64,000 nucleotides of DNA from an uncultured Clostridia bacterium. Lineage in GTDB: Bacteria; Bacillota; Clostridia; TANB77; CAG-465. This document shows, piece by piece, positions 53,017 through 62,187 of the stretch. The translations under genes and the position numbers were made by a program. Below the pieces are notes generated by a model. That model was not told where the DNA came from. It saw nothing but the letters and a program-made list of their open reading frames with translations, and searched no databases. The stretch's first letter is position 1, and every line of letters begins with the position of its first letter. Where the stretch lies: assembly GCA_934169925.1 (NCBI GenBank), contig CAKPOO010000004.1, forward strand, positions 1-64,000. Reading direction: 5' to 3'.

Positions 53017-54865
53017 ATTTTTCTGATTCTTTAGAATCATTTTTTTCTTCATCCTTTTCTTCAAAAATAGCACCAAATTCTTTTGCATCTATTTTTTCTT
53101 TTTCAATTAAAACCTTTGCTACTTTATGAAGTTTATCAATATTATCTTTTAAAATTCTTTCTGCATAAGCATATGCTTTACCAATTATTTCTCTTACTTC
53201 TTCATCAATTTCTGCAGCAACTTTTTCACTATAATCTCTTTGAGATGTCATTTCTTTACCTAAGAAAACTTCTTCTTGTGTAGATCCAAAAGTTATAGGG
53301 CCTAATTTTTCAGACATACCATATTTCATAACCATAGCTCTTGCTATTTTACTAGCTCTTTCTATGTCATTAGAAGCTCCTGTGCTTATATCATTAAGTA
53401 CTAATTCTTCTGCAACTCTACCACCAAGTAAAGATACAAGTTGCTCTTTCATTTCTGATTTTGATCTGTAGCTTTTATCATCAGTAGGTTTATACATTGT
53501 ATAACCTCCTGCCATTCCTCTAGGAATTATTGATACTTCCTGTACATCATCATGTGTTGGTAAAAATTTAGATACTACTGCATGACCTGCTTCATGATAA
53601 GCAGTTAATCTTTTTTCTTTTTCATTTATAACTTTAGATTTCTTTTCAGGTCCCATCATAACTTTAATCATTGCTTCTTGTAAATCTTCCAAAGTTACAA
53701 TCTTTTTATTTTTTCTTGCTGCGATAAGTATAGATTCATTTACCATATTTTCAAGATCTGCACCACTCATACCAGCTGTATTTTTAGCTATTAATTTAAT
53801 ATCTAAAGATGCTTCAAATGGTTTGTTTTTCATATGTAACTTTAAAATTTCTTCTCTTGCACCAACATCCGGATCAGAAACAACTATTCTTCTATCAAAT
53901 CTGCCTGGTCTTAATAAAGCTGGATCTAGTATATCTGGTCTATTTGTTGCAGCCATTACAATTATACTTTCGTGAGTTGCAAATCCATCCATTTCAACAA
54001 GTAACTGGTTTAAAGTTTGTTCTCTTTCATCGTGTCCACCACCAACACCTGCACCTCTATGTCTACCTACAGCATCAATTTCATCAATAAATATTATACA
54101 TGGAGCATGTTTTTTTGCTTCAGCGAATAAATCACGAACACGTGATGCACCAACACCAACAAACATTTCAACAAAGTCAGAACCACTTATTGAGAAAAAC
54201 GGAACATTAGCTTCACCTGCAACAGCTTTTGCAAGCAAAGTTTTTCCACAACCAGGTCCACCAACAAGTAAAACGCCTTTTGGAATTCTTGCTCCCATTT
54301 CTTGATATTTTTTAGGATTTTTTAAAAATTCAACTAATTCTTGTAATTCCTCTTTTTCTTCCTTTAATCCTGCGACATTATCAAAAGTAACTTTTTTCTT
54401 AGAATCTTTATCAATCATGTTAGCTCTATTTTTTCCAAAGCTCATAGCTTTATTATTGCCATCGCCTGTTTTTCTTATCATATACATAAATATCAATAAA
54501 GTACCTACAAGCAATAAAATATTAGGAATATATGGTGCTAAAGTTTCCCATGTTGATTCTTCGGCTACATCGATTTCTATTGATCCTTCTTTTAATTTTT
54601 CTTCGATGTTTTCCATGAAGTTAAGCGTACTTGGTAACTTTATAATATATTTCACATTTTCTTCATCTTTTAAAATTGCGTGAGCTGTTTGTCTGTCATT
54701 AGATAAAGTTATCTTTACTACATCATTTGCTTCAATTTTTTGAATCAATTCTGTATATGTCATATTTTTTGATACCATAGTTCCAATATTTGAAACTGCA
54801 TATATAGCTATAAATATTAATAAACTATATATAAATAATGTTCTTATAATTGAATTTTTCTTCAT
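53015..54865 (-). CDS. ftsH: ATP-dependent zinc metalloprotease FtsH
   Basis: 616 residues. TMs near 9-27 and 112-130, Walker A GGPGCGKTLLAKA, Walker B CIIFIDEIDAVGR, SRH region RPDILDPALLRPGRFDRR, and the zinc motif HEAGHA. A hexameric membrane protease degrading unstable and membrane proteins. The end has a charged tail (DEEKNDSKESEK). Third-domain length normal. Last gene of the gdpP-rplI-dnaB-tilS-ftsH run. Confidence 0.97.
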   Translation of the reverse strand: MKKNSIIRTLFIYSLLIFIAIYAVSNIGTMVSKNMTYTELIQKIEANDVVKITLSNDRQTAHAILKDEENVKYIIKLPSTLNFMENIEEKLKEGSIEIDVAEESTWETLAPYIPNILLLVGTLLIFMYMIRKTGDGNNKAMSFGKNRANMIDKDSKKKVTFDNVAGLKEEKEELQELVEFLKNPKKYQEMGARIPKGVLLVGGPGCGKTLLAKAVAGEANVPFFSISGSDFVEMFVGVGASRVRDLFAEAKKHAPCIIFIDEIDAVGRHRGAGVGGGHDEREQTLNQLLVEMDGFATHESIIVMAATNRPDILDPALLRPGRFDRRIVVSDPDVGAREEILKLHMKNKPFEASLDIKLIAKNTAGMSGADLENMVNESILIAARKNKKIVTLEDLQEAMIKVMMGPEKKSKVINEKEKRLTAYHEAGHAVVSKFLPTHDDVQEVSIIPRGMAGGYTMYKPTDDKSYRSKSEMKEQLVSLLGGRVAEELVLNDISTGASNDIERASKIARAMVMKYGMSEKLGPITFGSTQEEVFLGKEMTSQRDYSEKVAAEIDEEVREIIGKAYAYAERILKDNIDKLHKVAKVLIEKEKIDAKEFGAIFEEKDEEKNDSKESEK

Positions 54866-54879
54866 TCTTCCTCCTAAAC

Positions 54880-55905
54880 TTAAAATATAACAGCTACATT
54901 TTTATTCATAATTTCTACAGTAAATTTATTTCCTATAATAAATTTTTTATGTGGTATACCTTTTTCAAGTAATTTTAAAATATCTTCTATATGCACATTT
55001 TCTATTCCATCAAGATTACCAAGTTTTAATTTTATTATTTCTCTTATAGCTCTATATTTTATTGACTCTTCTTGTTTAATTATATTTTTATAATTAAATT
55101 TTATAACAGTATTATTATTTTCAACAATACTATTTTTTACAACATCATTTGTATATTTTTCAATAAATTTTTCGTCTAAATCCAGTATTTTTTTCATTCT
55201 TTTAATACTTGAAATAAAATTAGGATTATAATATTTTTGCAAAGTTGGAATTAAAATATTTCTAACCTTATTTCTAGCATAAATATTTTCAAAATTTGTT
55301 TTATCTATAGCAGGATTTAAATTTCTTTGCTCATTATACAACAAAATGTCTTTTTTTTCAATATTAAGCATTGGTCTTATTATATTATCACAAATAAAAT
55401 CCATACCAGTTAGACCTTTTAATCCACATCCTCTTAACATATTTAAAAGAATTGTTTCTACATCATCATTTAAATTATGTGCTGTAACAATTTTTTGCGA
55501 ATCTGTTTTTTTCAAGACTTCTTCAAAAAATTCATATCTTATCTTTCTTCCATAAGTTTCTTCTGACATTTTAAATTTCTTAGAATTATTTGGTACATCT
55601 TCTTCTTTATAGAAAAATTCCAAATTATTTTCTTTACAAAAATTTTCAACATATACTTTTTCTTGTTTTGACTCTTCTCTTATCATATGATTTACATGTG
55701 CTACAACTAATTTATATGATATATTGTATTTTTTTAGAAAAACTTCTCTTAAATTTATCAAGCAATCTAAAATACACATTGAATCAGGACCACCAGAAAC
55801 AGCAACTACAACCTTATCGTTATTTTCAATAAGGTTATAGTTTAGTATATTTTCTTTTATCTTATTTCTAATATTTTTTACAACATCTAAGTCACTTTTT
55901 CTCAC
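54880..55905 (-). CDS. tilS: tRNA(Ile)-lysidine synthetase, short form
   Basis: 341 residues with the PP-loop SGGPDSMC and HNLNDDVETILLNMLRGCGLKGL, VRNILIPTLQKYYNPN. It adds lysine to C34 of tRNA-Ile(CAU). It is shorter than the usual 430-470 residue bacterial form, ending shortly after a TilS-type dimerisation region (IENVHIEDILKLLEKGIPHK), so the separate C-terminal domain seems reduced. Overlaps dnaB by four bases (ATGA). Confidence 0.9.
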   Translation of the reverse strand: MRKSDLDVVKNIRNKIKENILNYNLIENNDKVVVAVSGGPDSMCILDCLINLREVFLKKYNISYKLVVAHVNHMIREESKQEKVYVENFCKENNLEFFYKEEDVPNNSKKFKMSEETYGRKIRYEFFEEVLKKTDSQKIVTAHNLNDDVETILLNMLRGCGLKGLTGMDFICDNIIRPMLNIEKKDILLYNEQRNLNPAIDKTNFENIYARNKVRNILIPTLQKYYNPNFISSIKRMKKILDLDEKFIEKYTNDVVKNSIVENNNTVIKFNYKNIIKQEESIKYRAIREIIKLKLGNLDGIENVHIEDILKLLEKGIPHKKFIIGNKFTVEIMNKNVAVIF

Positions 55906-57248
55906 TCTGGTAATTCACCTCTATATAAATTTGCAAATTTTGTATATTGTCCTTGCCATGCAAGTTCAACTGAACCTGTAGAACCACTTCTATTTTTTGC
56001 AAGTATTATTTCAGCTACATTTTTCTTTTCTGTATCTGGATTATAATAATCTTCTCTATGTATAAACATAACAATATCAGCATCTTGTTCGATTGCACCT
56101 GATTCACGAAGATCACTAAGCATAGGTTTATGATCAACTCTTGATTCAGTAGCACGGCTAAGTTGTGATAGTGCAATTACAGGAACTTGCAATTCTTTTG
56201 CAAGTATTTTTAAAGATCTACTAATTTCTGATATTTCTTGTTGTCTTGAAGAAGATGCAGCTTTTGATTCCATAAGTTGTAGATAATCTATTATTACAAG
56301 TCCAATACCTTTTTCTAGTTTTGCTTTTCTACATTTTGCTCTAAGTTCAGCAGATGAAAGACCTGGTGTATCATCAATATATAGTGGAATATCTGAAAGT
56401 CTGCCGCTTGCCTCGCCTAATTTTAGCCAGTCTTCAGATTCTAAATCATTTCCATTTTTTATCTTCATACTATCTACTTCAGCCTCTGCTGCAAGAATTC
56501 TGTTGCCTATTTCTTCTTTTGACATTTCTAGACTAAATATCATTACAGGAGTTTTTGCATGTTGTGCAACAAAATTAGCAATATTTAAAACAAATGCTGA
56601 TTTTCCCATAGCAGGACGTGCTGCTACAATTATTAAAGCTCCTGGATTTAATCCTGATATTTTTTGATCAAGATCAATAAATCCAGATTCAATTCCTGAT
56701 ACTTGTCCTTTATTTTGATACATTTTTTCAATATTATCAAAAGTTGAAATAAGCACCTCTTTCATACTTGCATAGCCATTTGTATTTCTATTTTGTAATA
56801 CATCAAAAACTTCTTTTTCAGTTTTTTCAATTACTGCATCAACTTCTTCAGATTGAGAATAACCCATTTTCAGAATATCATTTCCAACTTTTATAAGCTT
56901 CCTTAAAACTGATTTTTCTTCTACAATTTTAACATAACTTTCTATATTTGAAGTTGTTGGAACACTATCAATAAGAGATGATATATATGCTATATCACCT
57001 ACTTTTTCTAACGAACTTCTAAGTTTTAATTGTTCCATTAAAGTAATACTATCGACTTCTTTTCCAAGACCATAAAGTTCAAGCATAGCTGCATAAATTT
57101 CTTTATTATCTTCTCTATAAAAATCATCAGGTACCAATAATTCTGCAGCAGCAACTACTGCATCTTTATCAACTAACATAGAGCCTAGTACTGCTTGTTC
57201 TGCAATAGTATCATTTGGTAAAACTTTTGCAACTAACTCATTTTCCAA
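55902..57248 (-). CDS. dnaB: Replicative DNA helicase DnaB
   Basis: 448 residues. N-terminal helical domain begins PNDTIAEQAVLGSMLVDKDA; the helicase core has Walker A ARPAMGKSAF, Walker B VIIDYLQLME, and RDLRES-type arginine finger in SDLRESGAIEQDADIVMFIHR. Length normal. Ends by overlapping tilS. Between rplI and tilS, an arrangement found in many Firmicutes. Confidence 0.97.
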   Translation of the reverse strand: MENELVAKVLPNDTIAEQAVLGSMLVDKDAVVAAAELLVPDDFYREDNKEIYAAMLELYGLGKEVDSITLMEQLKLRSSLEKVGDIAYISSLIDSVPTTSNIESYVKIVEEKSVLRKLIKVGNDILKMGYSQSEEVDAVIEKTEKEVFDVLQNRNTNGYASMKEVLISTFDNIEKMYQNKGQVSGIESGFIDLDQKISGLNPGALIIVAARPAMGKSAFVLNIANFVAQHAKTPVMIFSLEMSKEEIGNRILAAEAEVDSMKIKNGNDLESEDWLKLGEASGRLSDIPLYIDDTPGLSSAELRAKCRKAKLEKGIGLVIIDYLQLMESKAASSSRQQEISEISRSLKILAKELQVPVIALSQLSRATESRVDHKPMLSDLRESGAIEQDADIVMFIHREDYYNPDTEKKNVAEIILAKNRSGSTGSVELAWQGQYTKFANLYRGELPE

Positions 57249-57258
57249 AATAAAACAC

Positions 57259-57705
57259 CTACATTCCTCTTACTGCTACTTTTACTTTTGCTACAACTCC
57301 TTCATAAAGTTTTACATCAGCAGTATATTCACCTAAATTTTTAATAGGTACTTTTAAAGTAATTTTCTTTTTGTTAACTTCTATATTATATTTTTCTTTT
57401 ATTTTTTCAGCAATTTCTTTTTCTGTTATACTACCAAATAACTTACTAGCATTTCCAACCTTATGCTTAAATTCAATATATGATTTTTCAATTATTTCCT
57501 TTTGTTTTTTTGCAGCTTCAAGTTCAGTTTGTTTCTTAAATTTTAAAGCTTCATTTTTTGTATTTGCTTCGTTTATATTCTTATTATCCGCAACAGATGC
57601 AAGTTTTCTTGGAAGTAAATAATTTCTTGCATATCCTTCACTTACATCAACAATTTGTAATTTTTTTCCAATACCTTTTATATCTTGATTCAAAACAACT
57701 TTCAT
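57259..57705 (-). CDS. rplI: Ribosomal protein L9
   Basis: 148 residues: MKVVLNQDIKGIGKKLQIVD, then SEGYARNYLLPRKLA, and a C-terminal domain after a long helix (NEALKFKKQTELEAAKKQKE). Full-length. Located ten bases before gdpP's end and eleven before dnaB. Confidence 0.97.
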   Translation of the reverse strand: MKVVLNQDIKGIGKKLQIVDVSEGYARNYLLPRKLASVADNKNINEANTKNEALKFKKQTELEAAKKQKEIIEKSYIEFKHKVGNASKLFGSITEKEIAEKIKEKYNIEVNKKKITLKVPIKNLGEYTADVKLYEGVVAKVKVAVRGM

Positions 57706-57714
57706 ATTATCACC

Positions 57715-59688
57715 TTAATTTTCTTCTAAATATTCTTTTACATATTTTTTTAAAGTTTCTTTTGCTTCTTCTATTGTTATTCCTGCAATTTGTGCTCCAG
57801 CAAAAGTTAAGTGACCTCCGCCACCAATTTTTTCAAGAATTACTTGAACATTAATATCACCCATTGATCTACCAGATATCATTACAACATCATCAACCTT
57901 ACATAGTACAAATGATGCAAGTATTCCAGATATTGATAACAACTCATCTGCAGCTTGTGCAGCAACAATAGGCATATCCTCAATTTTTTCATCACAAGAA
58001 GATATAGCAACTTTTCCTTCAATAATTTCAGCATTTTTTACAATTTCAACTTTAGTAATATATGTTTCAAAATCATTTTGGAATAATTGTTTTACACTTG
58101 TAACGTCAATTCCAAACTTTTTAAGATACGCTGCAACTTCAAATGTTCTAACACCTGTCTTAAACATGAAATTTTTAGTATCAACAACAATACCTGCATA
58201 TAAACTTTCAGCTTCTACAGAATTTAATTCAACATTTTCCATATACATAATCAATTCAGTAACAAGTTCACAAGCAGATGAAGCATATATTTCATGATAA
58301 GTTAAAACAGCATTATCAATAAACTCTGGGCCACGTCTATGATGATCTATAACTACAACTTTATCAAAGTTATCTAAAATTTCTGGATAACAAAGATAAG
58401 ATTTTTTATGAGTGTCAACAACAACTAATAAAGATTGTGACATATCTTGTTTTTTTACATCATTATAATTTAAAAATATATTTTCATATTCTTCCAATGA
58501 TTTTATTTTGTCAATTACTGTTTTTGTACTACTATTATATTTTGAGTCTATAATAATTCCAGCTTCTTTTCCAAGTACTTTTGCTATTTTTACTACACCA
58601 ATAGCAGCTCCAACACAGTCGATATCAGAATTTTTATGACCAATGACATAAACTTTATCACTTTTTAAAATTAATTCTTTTAAAACCTGTGAAACAGTTC
58701 TAGCTCTTACTCTACTTGTTTTTTCCATTGCCATACTAGTTCCACCGTAAAAAGAAAATTTTTTATCTTTTTTTATAACAGCTTGATCTCCACCTCTTCC
58801 TAAAGCTATATCCAAAGCTGAATTTGCAGATGAATATCTATCACTTAATGAATCTTCTGAATAAGAAAAACCGATAGAAATAGTAATTGGTAACTTAGTT
58901 AAATCAGTTATCTTTTTTACTTTTTCAAGAATTCCAAAACATTCTTGTTCCATTTTATCAACATATGATTTTTCAACAATGATCATATATTTATCTTTTT
59001 CAAGTTTACAAATAGCACCTTGGTTTTGCGTTACCCATTCGCGTATTGTTGTTTCAACATCTAATGTTATTTGTGCTTTTTTTATATCATCTAGACCTTG
59101 CATAGTTTCTTCAAAATTATCAATAAAAATCATACCAATAGAAGTTCTTGTATCATCAAGCACTTTTTTTAAGTCATTTTCTTCAGTTTTATCTATGTAT
59201 GTTATTAACAAACTTGTGAAGTTAGAAAATTTCACATTTGTTCCAATTGCAGTATAAAATTTAGAATTTCCTAATTCTAATTCACATACTGCTTGTTCAT
59301 TTTGTTTCATTTTATTTTCTATTGCTATAGCAGTATCTAAAATATATTCTTCTGGTAACAAATGTTTAGACATTTCATTTTGCCATACAATTTTAGTTGG
59401 TGATACTACTAAAACCATTGGAATTTTAATTCCATCAAGATTTTCTTTTAATACAATATCAATACTTTTTGTTAATTCCTCTACTCTATATTTTTTCTCT
59501 TTAATTTCTTTAAATATAAAAGCTATACAAACTAAAGCTATTACCAAAATTAAAATTAAACTAAAATACAAAATTTCTGGTTTACAAAAAGTTAAGATAG
59601 ATATTAAACATAAAAAAATCATAGGATAAATCAATTTAATAGAAAATATATTAAATTTATCTTTACTACCGTTTTTTATCTTTTTCAT
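57715..59688 (-). CDS. gdpP: GdpP-type c-di-AMP phosphodiesterase
   Basis: 657 residues from ATG 59688, behind AAAGGG; the ATG at 59712 lies at the predicted transcription start and is rejected. Two TMs (about 17-60), a PAS-like/GGDEF-like degenerate middle domain, then DHH (IGHKNSDIDCVGAAIGV, VVVDTHKKSYL, VVIDHHRRGPE) and DHHA1 (GGGGHLTFAGA) domains. Cleaves c-di-AMP, which affects osmotic and cell-wall homeostasis. First gene of the operon. Confidence 0.93.
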   Translation of the reverse strand: MKKIKNGSKDKFNIFSIKLIYPMIFLCLISILTFCKPEILYFSLILILVIALVCIAFIFKEIKEKKYRVEELTKSIDIVLKENLDGIKIPMVLVVSPTKIVWQNEMSKHLLPEEYILDTAIAIENKMKQNEQAVCELELGNSKFYTAIGTNVKFSNFTSLLITYIDKTEENDLKKVLDDTRTSIGMIFIDNFEETMQGLDDIKKAQITLDVETTIREWVTQNQGAICKLEKDKYMIIVEKSYVDKMEQECFGILEKVKKITDLTKLPITISIGFSYSEDSLSDRYSSANSALDIALGRGGDQAVIKKDKKFSFYGGTSMAMEKTSRVRARTVSQVLKELILKSDKVYVIGHKNSDIDCVGAAIGVVKIAKVLGKEAGIIIDSKYNSSTKTVIDKIKSLEEYENIFLNYNDVKKQDMSQSLLVVVDTHKKSYLCYPEILDNFDKVVVIDHHRRGPEFIDNAVLTYHEIYASSACELVTELIMYMENVELNSVEAESLYAGIVVDTKNFMFKTGVRTFEVAAYLKKFGIDVTSVKQLFQNDFETYITKVEIVKNAEIIEGKVAISSCDEKIEDMPIVAAQAADELLSISGILASFVLCKVDDVVMISGRSMGDINVQVILEKIGGGGHLTFAGAQIAGITIEEAKETLKKYVKEYLEEN

Positions 59689-59717
59689 AAACATCCCTTT
59701 TAAAATATTCATGCTAT

Positions 59718-59746
59718 ATTTTACTATCTATTTGCCTATTTGTCAA
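59718..59746 (-). promoter_or_regulatory. Sigma-A promoter of the gdpP operon
   Basis: Reverse strand TTGACA, 17 bases, TAAAAT. Places the start of transcription near 59711, which fixes the gdpP start downstream at 59688. Confidence 0.7.
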
Positions 59747-59773
59747 GTAAAATCAAATTACTTAATTTGACAT

Positions 59774-59806
59774 AAAAAAGGAGATTATGTATTTTAATCT
59801 CCTTTT
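59774..59806. terminator. Bidirectional hairpin between small gene and gdpP
   Basis: AAAAAGGAGATTA pairs with TTAATCTCCTTTT around TGTATT. On the reverse strand it ends the 47-residue gene. Confidence 0.75.
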
Positions 59807-59832
59807 AATCATTTCATATTTATTTACATTTT

Positions 59833-59976
59833 TTATTCGTTTTTCTTTTTAACATTATTTTTATCTTTTTTATGAAAATTCTCATTTTCAGATTTCTGCT
59901 TTAATAATACAAAAATAGCAAATAACAAAAATAATGCTATACTTGAAACATATATAATAACTATTTCACTATACAT
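59833..59976 (-). CDS. 47-residue one-TM protein
   Basis: Reverse frame from ATG 59976 behind GGAGG to TAA: MYSEIVIIYVSSIALFLLF, then AIFVLLKQKS and a Lys/Asn-rich tail. One TM and a basic tail. It lies between the spo0A and gdpP units. No family recognised, but RBS and frame are convincing. Confidence 0.6.
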   Translation of the reverse strand: MYSEIVIIYVSSIALFLLFAIFVLLKQKSENENFHKKDKNNVKKKNE

Positions 59977-60037
59977 ATTCTTTTGCACCTCCACCTAAAG
60001 TGTTAAATCATCACTAAAAGTATACATTACTTTTCTA

Positions 60038-60065
60038 TAAAAAAGTGTAAGTTTATAACTTACAC
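60038..60065 (-). terminator. Terminator after spo0A
   Basis: GTGTAAGT pairs with ACTTACAC around TTATA; T run on the reverse strand. Confidence 0.85.
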
Positions 60066-60073
60066 ATAATTTT

Positions 60074-60874
60074 TTATGATTCTAAAGACTTTGATTCCAA
60101 CTTTAATCTATCAGCTATCATTGCTATAAATTCACTATTTGTTGGTTTACCTTTATTTGAATTTACCGTATATCCAAATATTTTATCATGTACTTCTATT
60201 TGACCTCTATTCCATGCAACTTCTATTGCATGTCTTATTGCTCTTTCAACTCTTGAAGGAGTAGTTTTAAATTTTTTAGCTAAATTTGGATATAAAACTT
60301 TAGTAATAGAATTAATTGATTCTTGATCTTCGATTGCCATCAAAATAGCTTCTCTTATATATTGATAACCTTTAATATGTGCAGGTACACCAACATCATG
60401 TATCATATTTGTTACTCTTACTTCTAATGAAGCAAGTGTCTTATTTTCCTTTGGTTTTGACGAGAAAACTTCTCCACCTAACTCATTATTATCAATCGAA
60501 CTTAAATCTCTTAATCTTTCTATTAATGTTGCCATATCAAAAGGTTTTACTACATAATACATAGCACCAAGAGCAATTGCTTTTTGTGTAACTCTTTCTT
60601 GACCAATAGCAGACATAACAATTGTTAAAGGAATTTTTATATCTTTATTTTTTGAAATATCTTCTAATACATCAAGACCATCTTTTTCAGGCATTACTAT
60701 ATCAAGTAACAAAATATCTGGTCTATGTTTTAAAATTAATTCCTTTGCTGCTCTTCCGTCGTATCCAACTCCGACAACTTCCATATCATCTTTAGTATTT
60801 ATATACATGCTAAGTAAATTTACAAATTCTTTATTATCATCTAAAATTATTATCTTTTTCTTATTATTTTCCAT
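60074..60874 (-). CDS. spo0A: Stage 0 sporulation protein A
   Basis: 266 residues. Receiver: KKIIILDDNKEFVNLLSMY, phospho-Asp in DILLLDIVMPEKDGLDVL, Lys in YVVKPF. Effector: TPSRVERAIRHAIEVAWNRG is the near-invariant recognition helix; GKPTNSEFIAMIADRL closes the protein. Master regulator of sporulation entry. A sigma-A promoter and a cluster of 0A-box-like sites lie upstream, fitting autoregulation. RBS GGGGGA. Confidence 0.98.
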   Translation of the reverse strand: MENNKKKIIILDDNKEFVNLLSMYINTKDDMEVVGVGYDGRAAKELILKHRPDILLLDIVMPEKDGLDVLEDISKNKDIKIPLTIVMSAIGQERVTQKAIALGAMYYVVKPFDMATLIERLRDLSSIDNNELGGEVFSSKPKENKTLASLEVRVTNMIHDVGVPAHIKGYQYIREAILMAIEDQESINSITKVLYPNLAKKFKTTPSRVERAIRHAIEVAWNRGQIEVHDKIFGYTVNSNKGKPTNSEFIAMIADRLKLESKSLES

Positions 60875-60919
60875 TTTTCCCTAATCCCCCAAAAATGTTT
60901 ACTTAATTAGCGCAATTAA

Positions 60920-60948
60920 ATTATATCTAATTAACTCTTATAAATCAA
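60920..60948 (-). promoter_or_regulatory. Sigma-A promoter of spo0A
   Basis: Reverse strand TTGATT, 17 bases, TATAAT, about 45 bases before the spo0A start. Confidence 0.65.
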
Positions 60949-60955
60949 TAAAAAA

Positions 60956-60988
60956 TCGAATTTTGTAACGTCGAGTTTTGTCGAAAAA
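60956..60988. promoter_or_regulatory. 0A-box cluster between spo0A and the spore protein gene
   Basis: TTTTGTCGAAAAA (60976-60988) contains TGTCGAA. Two further TCGA-centred copies lie at 60956 and 60971, at 15- and 10-base intervals. The site is shared by divergent spo0A and the spore-protein gene and may control both. Confidence 0.6.
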
Positions 60989-61091
60989 AATTATTTACAT
61001 TTTTTTCCAGTATTATATAAAAAAAATAACACAAATTAATAGTGTAAAACAAATAAGTTTTGCAAAAAATTTATATGGAGGTGAAATTATT

Positions 61092-61304
61092 ATGGCATAT
61101 AGTAACAGTAAAACTTCTAACAAGCAAGCTAAAGCTGCTTTAAACAAATTTAAATATGAAGTAGCTAACGAACTTGGTGTTAACTTAAAACAAGGTTACA
61201 ATGGTGACTTAACTTCAAGAGAAGCTGGTTCTATAGGTGGTGAAATGGTTAAAAAAATGGTAGCTCAAGCTGCTAACCAAATGCAATCACAATCTAACCA
61301 ATAA
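61092..61304 (+). CDS. Small acid-soluble spore protein, alpha/beta type
   Basis: 70 residues from ATG 61092, with GGAGGTGA upstream; the longer frame back to 60978 has no RBS. Typical alpha/beta SASP core: ALNKFKYEVANELGVNL (helix 1) with DLTSREAGSIGGEMVKKM (second helix and GPR-type site region). Coats spore DNA. Forespore promoter elements (GTATT, about 17 bases, CAAATTA) may lie just upstream, but weakly. Confidence 0.93.
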   Translation: MAYSNSKTSNKQAKAALNKFKYEVANELGVNLKQGYNGDLTSREAGSIGGEMVKKMVAQAANQMQSQSNQ

Positions 61305-61331
61305 TTTAATTAGTTTTTTATAATTATTTAT

Positions 61332-61367
61332 AAATGAGTACATATTTTTAAAGTGTACTCATTTTTA
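61332..61367 (+). terminator. Terminator after the spore protein gene
   Basis: AAATGAGTACA pairs with TGTACTCATTT around a loop of 11, followed by T residues. Confidence 0.85.
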
Positions 61368-61469
61368 TTATATATTATTATATATTTTTTAAATTAACAA
61401 ATACTAATATTAATATGTATATGTTTTTTTATCATATCATATTAATTTTAAATTTTATTAGGTGGTTTT

Positions 61470-62147
61470 ATGGTTATTAAAGTAACAATTTTATCTATAG
61501 CATCAATTTTAGTGTTATTTATAATAACAAAAATAATAGGTGCAAGAGAAATATCGCAACTTAGTATGTTTGATTATATAAATGGTATCACAATTGGTTC
61601 AATAGCAGCAGAAATGGCAACAGCAATAAATGATTCGTTTTTAGAACCATTACTTGCTATGATTGTATATGCTATAGTAATTTTATTTATTTCATTTTTA
61701 ACAAAAAAATCAATTACTTTACGTCGTTTTATAAACGGAACTGCAATGGTATTATTTAGTGATGGAGTTATTTATAAAGATAATTTTAAACGTTCAAGGC
61801 TTGATGTAAATGAATTCTTATCAGAATGTAGAGAACTTGGATACTTTAGTTTAAATTCAATAAAAACTGCTATTTTAGAACCTACTGGGAAATTAAGTAT
61901 AATTCCTGCTCAAAACAAAAATGAAACACCAGAATGTGAGGCATCCTTAATAGTTGATGGAAATATATTAACAAAAAATTTAAACTCAATAAATAAATCA
62001 AAAGAATGGTTAATAAAAAAATTAAATGATGAACATATAGATAATGTAAATAATATAATCCTTGCAACATACAACAAATCTAAAGATAAAGTTTATTTTT
62101 ATAAAAAAATAAAAGTTGACGATAGCAAAAATGACATATTTATATAA
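61470..62147 (+). CDS. DUF421-family (YetF/YcaP-like) membrane protein
   Basis: 225 residues with two to three N-terminal TMs (about 2-20, 50-75) and a cytosolic DUF421 domain with GAREISQLSMFDYINGITIGSIAAEMA at its N-side and NEFLSECRELGYFSLNSIKTAILEPTGKLS. RBS GGTGG. YetF-like proteins are linked to spore germination or envelope roles in Bacillus, with no defined biochemistry. Confidence 0.85.
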   Translation: MVIKVTILSIASILVLFIITKIIGAREISQLSMFDYINGITIGSIAAEMATAINDSFLEPLLAMIVYAIVILFISFLTKKSITLRRFINGTAMVLFSDGVIYKDNFKRSRLDVNEFLSECRELGYFSLNSIKTAILEPTGKLSIIPAQNKNETPECEASLIVDGNILTKNLNSINKSKEWLIKKLNDEHIDNVNNIILATYNKSKDKVYFYKKIKVDDSKNDIFI

Positions 62148-62150
62148 AAT

Positions 62151-62187
62151 AAGGTGATTTTAGGCAAAAAACCTAAATCACCTTTTT
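62151..62187. terminator. Bidirectional terminator between convergent genes
   Basis: AAGGTGATTTTAGG pairs with CCTAAATCACCTT around CAAAAAA, with T run and, opposite, A residues. Confidence 0.9.
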
